A stretch of 64,000 bases of DNA from Catonia carolina (taxonomy: Eukaryota > Arthropoda > Insecta > Hemiptera > Achilidae), in the NCBI GenBank assembly GCA_035578175.1, contig JAQMRL010000008.1:64823041-64887040 (forward strand), in the 5' to 3' direction. The notes below the pieces were generated by a model that ran no database searches, was not told where the DNA came from, and saw only the letters and a list, made by a program, of their open reading frames with translations. The position numbers and the translations under genes are program-made. This document shows positions 54,769-64,000 of this stretch, piece by piece. How positions within the stretch are numbered: position 1 is the first letter of the stretch; the number at the start of each line of letters is the position of its first letter.

Positions 54769-54874
54769 ATATGTATTTTGAAAACCAGGCCACTAAAGTC
54801 GCCTGATAACTGACCTTTCAGTAGGTAACGTTATCAGTCAACGTCATAGTGACGTAAGCTTTCAAAATACATAT
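54769..54874. repeat. Short inverted-repeat element
   Basis: ATATGTATTTTGAAA and its inverse complement TTTCAAAATACATAT bracket about 106 bases. This could be a tiny MITE or a hairpin. No second copy in the window. Confidence 0.45.
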
Positions 54875-54962
54875 ACACACTATGGCAACATACGTCAGAG
54901 TAATGGAAGCACCTGATTGGTGTGATTACAGTGACGTGCTCGCCCAACCCTACCTACCTCAA

Positions 54963-55280
54963 CACGTGAGAGTATTGTTTACATGTCAATGCCCCCAACA
55001 TCTTGTAAAACCAAGTGAGAGTATTGTTTACATGTCAATGCCCCCCAACATCTTGTAAAAACCAAAGTTCTATCAATGAGTATTTTTCTACACACCACAC
55101 TCCATTCATAGTAAACGTAAATACACTTCATTCATAGTAAACGTGAGAGTGTTTGTAAAAACCAAAGTATGTCATTTTATGAATGAGTATTTTTCTACAC
55201 ACCCTGTATCGTCCGGTTGTAAATACACTTCATTCATAGTAAACGTGAGAGTGTTTGTAAAAACCAAAATATGTCATTTT
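54963..55280 (+). repeat. Local tandem repeats
   Basis: GTGAGAGTATTGTTTACATG units (54,967 and 55,015) and CATTCATAGTAAACGTGAGA units (55,129 and 55,231) with GTTTGTAAAAACCAAA and GAATGAGTATTTTTCTACAC between them. They form partly overlapping direct repeats of about 50 and 100 bases. Confidence 0.75.
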
Positions 55281-55660
55281 ATGACATACTTTAAAATATT
55301 GAAGTATAAAGTGAATTTGAATATTGAAAAATATTGAAGTATAAACATTTATTAGGTCTATATGTCCTTGGAACTTGAATCATAATCCCAACATAATGTA
55401 ATATTTTTGATACCTCGTTTCAAAGTTTCAAAGTTTTTATCCCTCCTTACTAGATGCCTTCTCGCAATGCAGTAGCTTCCGTTTTGTAAATGAAAATTTG
55501 TTTAATTTTTGTAAAAGTATAAACACATTGTTTTCTATTTTATTAGCATTTGTATGACTAATTTTCCCAAGTTGACTAAGCTGCCCATATCAGGCAGGTG
55601 GTGAGTTAAATTATTTGCACTCGATCTGTTAGTTCCAGGGCTAAAAAAAATTGTTCTGTT
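55281..55660. other. No feature recognised
   Basis: AT-rich spacer between the tandem repeats and repeat B. No gene or repeat match in the window. Confidence 0.4.
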
Positions 55661-55667
55661 TTGTAAG

Positions 55668-55970
55668 ACATGGTCAGTCAATTATATGACTGAAGGATTT
55701 AAGAACAGAGAAACGTGTAGAGGTGTAAAAGACTAATCAGAGTTACGTATCTCCTCAGAGAGTAATGCTTTACATTATACAGCCAGACCCTGTGGTAAAT
55801 GAAGTGAAGGAGTCCTTTGCAGGGTGAACAGTAAATGCTTTTCAGAGGGCATGGCAAGCTGATAAGCATAGGTTATTTTTCCACTCAGTGAGGAAGGCAT
55901 TTGTAAACCACCTCACTCCTCGTTTTACTTGATAAAGCCTCTAGAGGTTCAAACCAGCGTTTTGGCTGTT
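55668..55970 (+). repeat. Interspersed repeat family B, copy 3
   Basis: Diverged copy of 505-835, keeping AATTATATGACT and CTAGAGGTTCAAACC. Confidence 0.55.
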
Positions 55971-56208
55971 GACCTTAAAAACAATGACTAATTTAAAATA
56001 TACAAATAAATAAAAAGTATTAAAAAATGGGATCTTCGAAATTCTGCTTTTTTTGGATTAACTCTTCTGTAACTAACAGAAAGAAAATGGACAAAAATAA
56101 TGACCGAAAAACAAGATTTTTATGTAGTTACTAAGAACATCCTGTAAATAAAAAAGTCATTAGTCAACTTAACCCACTGCTTTGGTCAGAAACTCTCAGT
56201 CTAAGGAC

Positions 56209-56680
56209 TAAAAGAATGATGAACGATGCCATCCTTAGAAGTGTTCTGATGTATGGCGCAGAAGCATGGGAGTTAACAAAAAGAAATAAAGATAGACTGA
56301 ATGCAGTGGAAATGGACTTCCTGAGACGCAGCTGCAGGGTATCTAGGATAGGGCACATCAGAAATGAAGAAATAAGAAGAAGAATGAATCAACAGGAGTC
56401 AGTTGTTGAAGCAATAGAAAGTCGCCAACTGTTATGATATGGACATGTATAAAGAATGTCAGAAGCTAGATGGCCCAAGTTCATAATGGAATGGACACCT
56501 CAAGAAAGGAGAAAAAGGGGGCGCCCTCCTAGAAAATGGGAGCAAGACATTCAAAACGCCATGAATTTGAGGCAACTGGCTCCTGAAGATACACTGGATA
56601 GGGGCAAATGGAGGTTGAGATGCGAGAAACGGCCTGATGATGCTGTAAGAGACCTCGCTTAAGAAGAAGAAGAGACTAAG
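56209..56680 (+). mobile_element. RTE-like LINE 3' end
   Basis: Frame AILRSVLMYGAEAWELTKR, LNAVEMDFLRRSCRVSRI, RNEEIRRRMN, then RRKRGRPPRKWEQDI and DDAVRDLA, followed by stop and GAAGAAGAAGAG, the C-terminus and GAA tail typical of a widespread insect LINE. Two stops (at about 56,435 and 56,450) break it. Confidence 0.75.
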
Positions 56681-57120
56681 AACATAAAAGAGAATTGATT
56701 ATAATGACTGAAAGTTAGTGTCCAGGGAGGCAAGAAATATAAATTTACAAGGGCTATTCCGTACATAAGAGGTGTGGAACTAAAATGTTTTGTAACTTAT
56801 AACAGTTACAACCAGAGAACATTTATGTCAAGTATAATTTTAAAATGTAACGTGTTTTAGTTAACTTCCATACAGTTCTATCGCTCTGTTTTGTACTGGG
56901 TTTGGCAATTGTCCAGGTCAAACGTTACTTCACTTAATGTAGTAAATCCTGTAAATAAAAAAGTATAGGACATATAATAATATTTTATAAAAGTTAATAT
57001 CATAGAAATAAAAAAATTCTTATAATTCTAAATGAAACTAAGAAAACATAACTGAGAAGATATAACAGTATTCAAGGAAATAACAGATTGTAATATAAAT
57101 AAAAAAATGTGTTGTGAAAC
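56681..57120. other. No feature recognised
   Basis: AT-rich spacer between the LINE tail and the inverted R1 copy. Confidence 0.4.
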
Positions 57121-57124
57121 TCAC

Positions 57125-57672
57125 ACAACTTTCTCTTGCCAATTCAAATAATGACCAATATAACTTAACATTAGTAATAAAACATTAGAAATAAAAAAAA
57201 TAACTTCAATAAACATAACCTAATTTTAATCATGAGTGAAAGACGCAAAATGAAAATCAACCTCAGTTCGGCTTAAAAATACGGAAAATCACTCTTTCAC
57301 GCTAAACTAGGCTCTGTACAGAAAAATTCTCAAAATAAAAGTTGTAGATCTTTTAATTTCCTATAAATTTGATTATACACTTTTGTCGTAAAATGCATAC
57401 TAAGGCTGAAATCTTACAAAAATCGATTTTTTACCCGTTTTTGTGAGAAAAAAACAGAGAATCGCTAATTAATGCTAAACTAAGCGTTATACAAAAAAAT
57501 GTTTGAAATAAAAGTTGTAGGTTTTTAAATTCTCTACAAATTGTATATACATTTTTGCGCTAAAGTGCATATTAAAGTCGCAATCTTAAAAAAACAAATT
57601 TTTAACGAATTTTAAATTCTTTCCAAGAATTTCAGCAGACATGGCGCCTACCCTATCTTGTAGAGCATAAAA
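57125..57672 (-). repeat. R1 repeat, 3' two-thirds, inverted
   Basis: Minus-strand copy lacking the ACTTTCTCTTGCC start and the GT array. The GCCAAACTGAGGTTGATTTT anchor is recognisable with one mismatch. Confidence 0.7.
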
Positions 57673-57683
57673 AATGTAGTGCC

Positions 57684-57757
57684 CTAACCGGTAATCGAAC
57701 CCGGAACTCTGCGTTGTAGGCTAGCACGTTACTGCTGCGTTACGGAGGCGGCCAAAT
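57684..57757 (-). repeat. tRNA-like SINE head
   Basis: On the minus strand, CGTAACGCAGCAGTAACG resembles an A box, and GGGTTCGATTACCGG is a T-arm with B box about 35 bases on. Acceptor arms do not pair, so it is not a functional tRNA. Confidence 0.45.
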
Positions 57758-57796
57758 TAAAATTCTTAATGATTACATTTTTTTAATTAGGCAAAG

Positions 57797-58125
57797 ACCC
57801 ACCGGGTTGGTCTAGAGGTAGAATCGTCGCCGCGAGTCAGCTGTTTAACAGCTGATTTTCGGAAACGAAGGTTCCTGGTTCAAATCCTAGTAAAGGTAGT
57901 TACTTTTAAACGGATTCGAATACTAGATAGTTGTTACCGGTGTACTTTGATGGTTGGGGTTCAAATAACCATGCTGTCTCAGGAATAGTCAGCCTGGGTC
58001 TGTACAAGACTACACTTCTTTTACACGTCATGCACGTTATCCTCATCTCATTGGGTCACGGGGTTGCTTATTGTTCTGAATTGAATAGATTACAACGTAG
58101 ACACATTAGGGATAAAAATAAAATT
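57797..58125 (+). mobile_element. tRNA-derived SINE, most complete copy
   Basis: ACCGGGTTGGTCTAGAGGTA (A-box region) at 57,801, the CAGCTGTTTAACAGCTG palindrome, B box GGTTCAAATCC at about 57,879, a body of about 230 bases and a tail of TAGGGATAAAAATAAAA. It is the best reference copy for the family. Confidence 0.8.
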
Positions 58126-58245
58126 AGGCAAAAATAGCGGTAGAGCAAGGGATTGTGAAAGAAAACAGAGGAAAGCCTTTATCCAAAACTGGATGATGAT
58201 AGGCGCATAAAAAAAATAATGATTACGTTCTTCGAAAATTTATTC

Positions 58246-58700
58246 GAATTTTTTTTTTTTTTTTTCTTTTTTTTTTTTAACTTTAATAACTTTATTTGCA
58301 ACTATATACGAAGATACAACGAGCAAATTAGATGACAGTAAACAAAGGATTTATGATGATGACAAGGAAAAAAAATAAAATAAAAATAAATAAATGAAAA
58401 AGAACAGTGATACCCATTGGTATATGTTCTATGAAATAAAGTTCATGATACATGAATGATAAATAACAACATAAGCAAAAAAGAAGAAAGAAAAATAAAA
58501 TAAATCACTTTATAGAAGATCTCTGGCCCATTGACGTTTCAACCTGCGCTGCGGATTTCCTGGTAGTGATGCATCCGATAGTTTGGTGATTAATTCGTTG
58601 GGGTGATCATGCAATTTTCTGTGAAAAACACTGTAGCTGGACTTAACGACTTCACTTATGAACGGAATATTAAGGTCGTCATGTAGAATTTAAAAATAAT
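58246..58700 (-). mobile_element. Jockey/I-like LINE 3' end with poly-A tail
   Basis: The minus strand reads LHDDLNIPFISEVVKSS, then LHDHPNELITKLS and PGNPQRRLKRQWARDLL followed by a stop near 58,515. About 240 bases of 3' UTR and a poly-A tail (T-run at 58,250-58,280) follow. It is 5' truncated near 58,700. Confidence 0.75.
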
Positions 58701-58842
58701 TAAAGCTGTTGTAAAATCTATAAATCAAAAACATAAATTGGGAATCAAACACGAGGATTTTCTACTTAGCCAATTCTACTTAATAAATTTTGCTACTGGT
58801 TAATTCTAATTTTTATAATATTCGTCATCCCTTCTTCTTCTC

Positions 58843-59275
58843 CTCCTTCTTTTTCTTCTTCTTCTTCTTCTTCTCTAAGCGGCTTAGGCCATTTAGCCTG
58901 TTACATCAAAAAGTTTTACTTACTAGAAAGCAGCAATTAAAATAAACCACTCCTAGCGTTTTAAAGATCTTCTCAAGCTTCTTCTACCCTCAAACCTGTA
59001 CTCAGAACCGGTTTAGGAATTCTATTTCCCTTCATTCTTTAAACATACTCCAACCGTTTTTCTGGTACAACTGATTCTCATTTACACTTTCTATCTGCAT
59101 ATTTCCCATTGTATCACAATCTTAAAGTTTTTACAAACCTTGACTCTTGGTAAAAGACTCATCTCCGCATCGCCGCAACTCCCAATTTCTGTTTCCTTCT
59201 TCCTGTAAGAGCCCAAGTTTTTCTGCCATATAAAAGAATCGGAATTGCTATTACGTTATAAAGTCAGTTTCTTTT
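58843..59275 (-). mobile_element. RTE-like LINE 3' end with GAA tail
   Basis: The minus strand reads NVIAIPILLYGRKTWALTG near 59,255-59,200, with degenerate sequence after. It ends NGLSRLERRRR over a (GAA)n tail (58,843-58,876, CTT on the plus strand). Heavily frameshifted. Same clade as 56,209-56,680. Confidence 0.6.
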
Positions 59276-60186
59276 ATATTTGTGAAGCTTGTTTCTCAAT
59301 ATTATTTCCATCGTTCCGCATATTCTCAGAAAACAATGTATATTTTGTCTATAGGCCTATCAAGCTCTCCGTCAAAACCAACGATATTTATTCTTCCTTA
59401 TTTCACATTCGTGTCTTCTTACAAGAAGAAAAAAAATTATATACCAACTTGTATTTTACTGTATTGATCACCACACTTAAATATGCCAAAATATGATTTT
59501 ATATATGCCAAAATGGTTATAAATACGAAAAAGACATAAAATTTGAATTAAATGTACCTTCTGTACTGCAAAATATCCGTCAGCAAAAGCAAAACTTGTG
59601 TGTTCATGTCGAAGTAGTGCCGGAACAACGGTTTCCAGCCAGTATTCTGCAGTGTAGACCAGGTAGTTGAAGAGGCCAAGGAAGTCCCTTCAGAAACGAT
59701 ATATGCTGGAACGAGCTAGTGTATCAGTGATGTAGATATTTCTCACTCTATAAGTAATACGAATCAAGCTGGAAATAGAGTTGTAAGGTTTTGTCAGAAA
59801 GTTCTATCTGTTTAGGTCGCAGTGATATGAGAATGTGCTTCCTTCAGTTACATGATGGTATAACCTGTTGGAAACGGTTGTTAAAAATATTGATACGCTT
59901 CGCTTTACTCTTGCTGCTGGTATTGTTTTAAAATACGTTTATATCATAAAAACCTCTTCTGACAACATGGATTTGGAATTTAGTTCACTTCTAAATGGAT
60001 GATTTGCTCACTGGTGATCATCTAATCAAAGGGATTCCTCGGGCTGTTTGACCATCTTGTATACACCGTCTGATTTAAGCTGGCAATAATTTTTCGAAGT
60101 AATCAAACAAAATTAATGGAAATTGGTTTTATTTTCTTCCGGGTGGGTCTCTTTAAATTAACTTAATAATGTTGTTTAGATCAACA
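59276..60186. other. No gene recognised
   Basis: Short overlapping frames at 59,245-59,496 only. No similarity to other parts of the window was noticed. Confidence 0.45.
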
Positions 60187-60420
60187 GCTGAAAGGCTGAT
60201 TTGAACCTCTAGAGGTTTTACTAAGTAAAAACGAAGAGTGAGGTGGTGTACTATGCCTTCGTTACTGAGTTGAAAGAGTATGCTTATCAGCATGCCAGGC
60301 CCTCCGAAAAGCACCCATATTCCATCCTAAAAACTCCATCATCACTTCATTCACCACAGGGTCTGGCTGTACAGTGGAATTCATTACTCTCAGAGGAGAT
60401 AACTCTGATTAATGTCTTTT
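60187..60420 (-). repeat. Interspersed repeat family B, copy 4
   Basis: Inverted, with CTAGAGGTTCAAATCAGCC at its minus-strand 3' end. It abuts the second segmental-duplication copy. Confidence 0.55.
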
Positions 60421-61002
60421 ACACCTCTATCTTTTCTTCGTTTCTGGATCATAAGTAAAAACCACGCTTCATCACATGTTATTATCGTTTCCAAAAAATT
60501 GGGGTCATTTTTAATCGCGTACAAAGTGTCAGTACAAACATTTTTGCGAGCTTCATTTCAAACATTTTTGAGCGGCACGTGTCCTGAAGGAGCTGACAGA
60601 AGATGACTTCCAGCACTGTTTCCAACCATGGGAAATTCGCATGGAGCGTTGTAGGAATAGAGAAGGAGTGTATATTGAAAGTGACAATAAGTGATTATAT
60701 ATAAAATTAAAATAAATTTTTTTACAACGTCAGTCTCGTTATTTAATAGCCACACCTTGTATGATGTTTTTGTTAACAGAAAAATAAATTTTTCTTTATA
60801 ATTTATAATAAGGTTTCTTAAAAATTGCAGCTGGAATATTTGGCGATGTTTTTTTATTAACGTAATTAACGTTCAAGTTTTTAAGAATCAAATCAATATA
60901 TAATAATTTCAGTATTGAAAAATCTGTTAAAATGAGATATTTAATATTAGAAGTGAAATACAAAACGACTCATGAAGATATTTGTTCTGGTTTCTGAAGA
61001 AA

Positions 61003-61466
61003 TGCACCATTATGGTGTAATGCACTGTCTCATATCCGTTTTGGTATCTTAGTATGGGGTAATTCCAGCATGGGTAATATGAATAGGGTTTTGAAAATTC
61101 AAAAGAAAGCTATTAGGTGTATGGTGGGAGCTAACCAGCTAACCTCATGCAGGCCACTATTTAAAGAGCTTAAATTGCTTACAGTTCCCTCCATTTAGAT
61201 TTTTGAGGTGATTATGTATGTTAGGCAAAATAATTTTATGCAGAATTTCAATGCTCACAATCATAACACGAGAAACAGAAATTATTCTTATATGGCTAAT
61301 CACTCCACAAAATTGTTTGAACAAAACGCTACTTGTGCAGGGAGAAAATTCATGAATAAATTACCCCAATTTTTAAAATGTTATAATTTGAATTCCTTTA
61401 AAAACAATCTGAATAATTACTTGATCGGTGAAACTTTTTATAGCGTACAAGAATTTCTTTCTTGAT
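61003..61466 (+). mobile_element. LINE reverse-transcriptase C-terminal fragment, copy 2
   Basis: As 51,219-51,664 but with KCYNLNSFKNNLNNYLIG and VQEFLS open where copy 1 has stops, so it is closer to the ancestral sequence. Confidence 0.7.
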
Positions 61467-62251
61467 AGTAGTGATACATTGTGTGATTCTTATATGTGTT
61501 TCAGGTGTTATAACTGACATGTCCTATACTCCTCCTGGAGTCTCTTGAACGCAAAAACAAAAATAAGTAATATTTTGGCTTTTGGGCAATAAAACTCTTC
61601 TGCCAAAATCTAACGAAATAAATCAATTTTAAAACCCATTTCGATATACTGGGTACAGCTCCCATTTAGGATGTACTATTTCTACCCATTTAGCGAAGCT
61701 TCTGCAAATACCGCCATCAAAAATTAAGTATAATTTTATTAAATCGGTGATTTCAGAAAGCTCATAAGTCAAAAAAACTTAGTTTCGGAAAAATTAAAAT
61801 ACTGGTAATTTATTTCGTTTCAGAAAAACCATATAAAAATATATAATTTTTCTCTGAGGACTGTCCACTTTAATATAAAATGCACACTGTTGTCTTTCAA
61901 AAATAAGTCACTTTTATATTGAAAATTTAGACTAAAGGTGTTCTGAAATAAACTGGATTAAAATATAACTCAGTTGTTTTCTGAAAAGTACGTTGTAAAG
62001 AACAGAAGAAAATTGTGTTGTACAATATTATTCATTTATTTATTATTTCACTAGTTTACATTAGTGAGTTAAAATAGCTTTTTGCAGTAATACAAACTGA
62101 AATTTTTAATTAAAAAAAAAGTTGGTTTTCAGGGTATTCACTTACTTCGTCGCCGTCACAAACAGCAGTTATCTACTTTAATTTTACAGAGAAGTTTGGT
62201 ATAGCCTCTTCCAATAGAAAGTAGAACTCAAACTTTAAAAGATCATCCACT

Positions 62252-62418
62252 TTCATTTTTTTTAATCAGAAGGAAGCACTCTATACCCTTAAGAATAAGC
62301 CTTTTCTTAGTGTTATATTACTTAAGGAACGCCAGTCATTTTTTTTAACCAGAAGGAAGCACTCTATACCCTTAAGGATAAGCCTTTTCTTAGTGTTATA
62401 TTACTCAAGGAACGCCAA
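62252..62418 (+). repeat. 84-base tandem duplication
   Basis: The stretch CAGAAGGAAGCACTCTATAC to AAGGAACGCC occurs twice here but once at the matching place in copy 1 (about 52,465-52,545). Confidence 0.85.
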
Positions 62419-62760
62419 ACTTATGTGATTTTTGTAGAAATGGTGTCTTTACTTTCAGTTAGTTCTAAAATATGTTAAAGACAAATATGTAAAATTTTGA
62501 CTTATGGGCTTTCTGGAATCACAGATTAAATTCCAGTCAATAAAAATAAGAAACATGTTTGTATACAACATATTATTGAGCACCTGGTACACAAGAAACA
62601 CATAAGTTTTTGGAGATACCAACGAACAGTGTAAGAAGAAATTTTGAATTTCAGCGTTAAATATTTAAATAGAGAACACAAAAATCATAATTTTTGCTTT
62701 TTTCTGTCAAGGATTAGTGTGACTTTTTAATTTTTTCCGAACTCACTACCCGTCTTTTTC

Positions 62761-63186
62761 ATGGCCGGTTTATCTCTTTGTCCTCGAGGAAATACTTTTT
62801 GGTTAACTGGGAGACGCTCACAGCTTTCAATTGAATCAAAACTGTTGCTGTACAAGACAATATTCAAGCCGGTGTGGACGTACGGGATTCAACTTTGGGG
62901 GACAACTAAAAATACCAATATTGACATTTTGGAACGTTTTCAAACAAAATTTTTACGATCATCTCTTAGGATACCATGGTAAATACGAAACAAATATATC
63001 TATAACGCATTACGACTTAACTCAGTAAGACAGGAAATTACACGATTTAGCAAAACGTACGAACAAAGACTAAACGGACATCCAAATCATCTCGCGATAA
63101 ACTTACTGGACAACAGTGACTATACGTTTACAAGACTTAACAGGTACAAAGAGTTGGATTTAATTAACAAATTCGAACACAATTAA
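62761..63186 (+). mobile_element. Jockey-like LINE 3' end, copy 2
   Basis: Same as 52,887-53,312 but with TAA in place of Tyr after RIPW (62,980-62,982), so the frame is broken. The 3' UTR ends in a (TTA)n array at 63,415-63,442. Confidence 0.75.
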
Positions 63187-63442
63187 ATTTTTAATTTAGT
63201 TATTTTTATGTGTATATGTGTAAATATTTTATTTTATTGAAATTTTGAATCATTTCAAAATTAATTAATTTTTTAAAATTTCAAAAATTATCTGTAACAA
63301 TTATTATTAATGTATAATATTGTTGTAAATTTGTCTTTTCTATGTTAACCTTATTACCTATTGTTCTTGGTTTTTTTATAACTGAACAGATTGTAATTTT
63401 GCTGATTTGATAAAAATTATTATTATTATTATTATTATTATT

Positions 63443-63665
63443 GGCGAATTCTCCTTGGATAGAAGACGTTAAGCATCATGATCCAGTTTCGTCATTTGTT
63501 TTTCTTATTGGTCCAGTAGGCCTTCATTGTTTCCGAAAAAGCTTTTTTGCGGTTTTCAGACCACTTTGGTCTAAACTGCTTCTCTCTTGAGGGCTCTGAA
63601 ACTTTCCACTTGTCTCCCTTGTGACGGAATAAGTTTTTATTAAAAATTTCAGTTTGATGTATATT
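63443..63665. other. No feature recognised
   Basis: Sequence inserted between the LINE tail and repeat C relative to copy 1. The minus strand has a 50-codon open stretch with no recognised similarity. Confidence 0.35.
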
Positions 63666-63669
63666 TGCG

Positions 63670-64000
63670 CTTTTTATTAATGGGTACCTGATAGACCAGG
63701 TACAGCATTTTTTATAGCTGGGATGTGATTAAATATATGCTAGAAGTGCAGTAATGATGATTGAGCCAAACGTGTTCAGTATATCTGTGGGAGAATATCA
63801 CTGGGTAAAAAAACCCTCTAAAAGAAATTAAAATAACAAATTACTAATAATAATCACTATTAGTGATCTTTATTTAAATAGTTCATTGAAGTTTCTGATT
63901 CTTACTCCATACGATTGTTTATGTTAGCTATGGACAAAGTTTATCGAACACAAAAAGTTTTGCTTGGTAGAAATAAACTACAAGATTAATCAATTGCACT
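63670..64000 (+). repeat. Repeat C, copy 3 (cut by window end)
   Basis: Starts at ATGGGTACCTGATAGACCAG and matches about 53,730-54,060 and 18,190-18,605. It continues past the window. Confidence 0.7.

Larger units (their letters stand above)
60434..63420. repeat. Second segmental duplication, copy 2
   Basis: Matches 50,640-53,560. It starts inside the foldback mariner (NFLETIITCDEAWF region) and runs through both LINE fragments. An 84-base local tandem duplication at 62,252-62,418 and a few substitutions distinguish it. Confidence 0.85.

Noticed and set aside
57684..57757. A functional tRNA gene
   Set aside because: A and B boxes are present, but the acceptor ends do not pair and the surroundings are repeats.

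Overview
The window looks like an AT-rich, transposon-dense insect genome segment (probably Hemiptera or a similar hexapod; the order is a weak inference). The evidence is spliced Pol II genes with GTAAGT donors and pyrimidine-CAG acceptors, arthropod-style TATA/initiator promoters, tRNA-derived SINEs, Jockey-like and RTE-like LINE tails, mariner, Helitron, LTR and TTAA elements, and one insect-type arylalkylamine N-acetyltransferase-like (GNAT) gene present twice. Nothing prokaryotic was seen.

Region 1 (1-34.2 kb) is an old tandem segmental duplication. Copy A (about 1-16.4 kb) and copy B (about 19.7-34.2 kb) each carry a two-exon GNAT gene on the minus strand with a 9-10 kb intron. Copy A has a nonsense codon and is probably dead; copy B is open. 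The intron of both copies holds the same Helitron, terminal-inverted-repeat element, SINE, tRNA-like head and Jockey-type LINE remnant, so these predate the duplication. A TTAA element (copy A) and two solo LTRs (copy B) came later: the other copy gives the empty site, exactly for two of them and with one mismatch for the third.

Region 2 (35,149-50,242) is the standout: a 15.1-kb, almost perfectly palindromic element with Polinton/Maverick hallmarks. It starts AG, ends CT, is flanked by a 6-bp target duplication (CACTGA), and sits inside a mariner transposase reading frame that resumes on the other side. Each roughly 7-kb arm carries one complete 1375-residue protein-primed-type family B DNA polymerase gene with its own TATA promoter and 5'-UTR intron, one convergent 112-residue gene of unknown function, iteron-like repeats and a SINE. 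The arms meet at a hinge made of a roughly 0.95-kb minisatellite. No integrase, packaging ATPase, protease or capsid gene is seen. The likely picture is a replication-only Polinton derivative that became a head-to-head palindrome through a hairpin intermediate. Each arm would make its own polymerase, and the element's mobility would depend on integrase supplied elsewhere.

Region 3 (50.2-64 kb) is repeat-derived: the rest of the mariner, a second segmental duplication (about 50.64-53.56 and 60.43-63.42 kb) with two LINE fragments in each copy, further LINE 3' ends, a full SINE and simple repeats. No host gene was recognised there.
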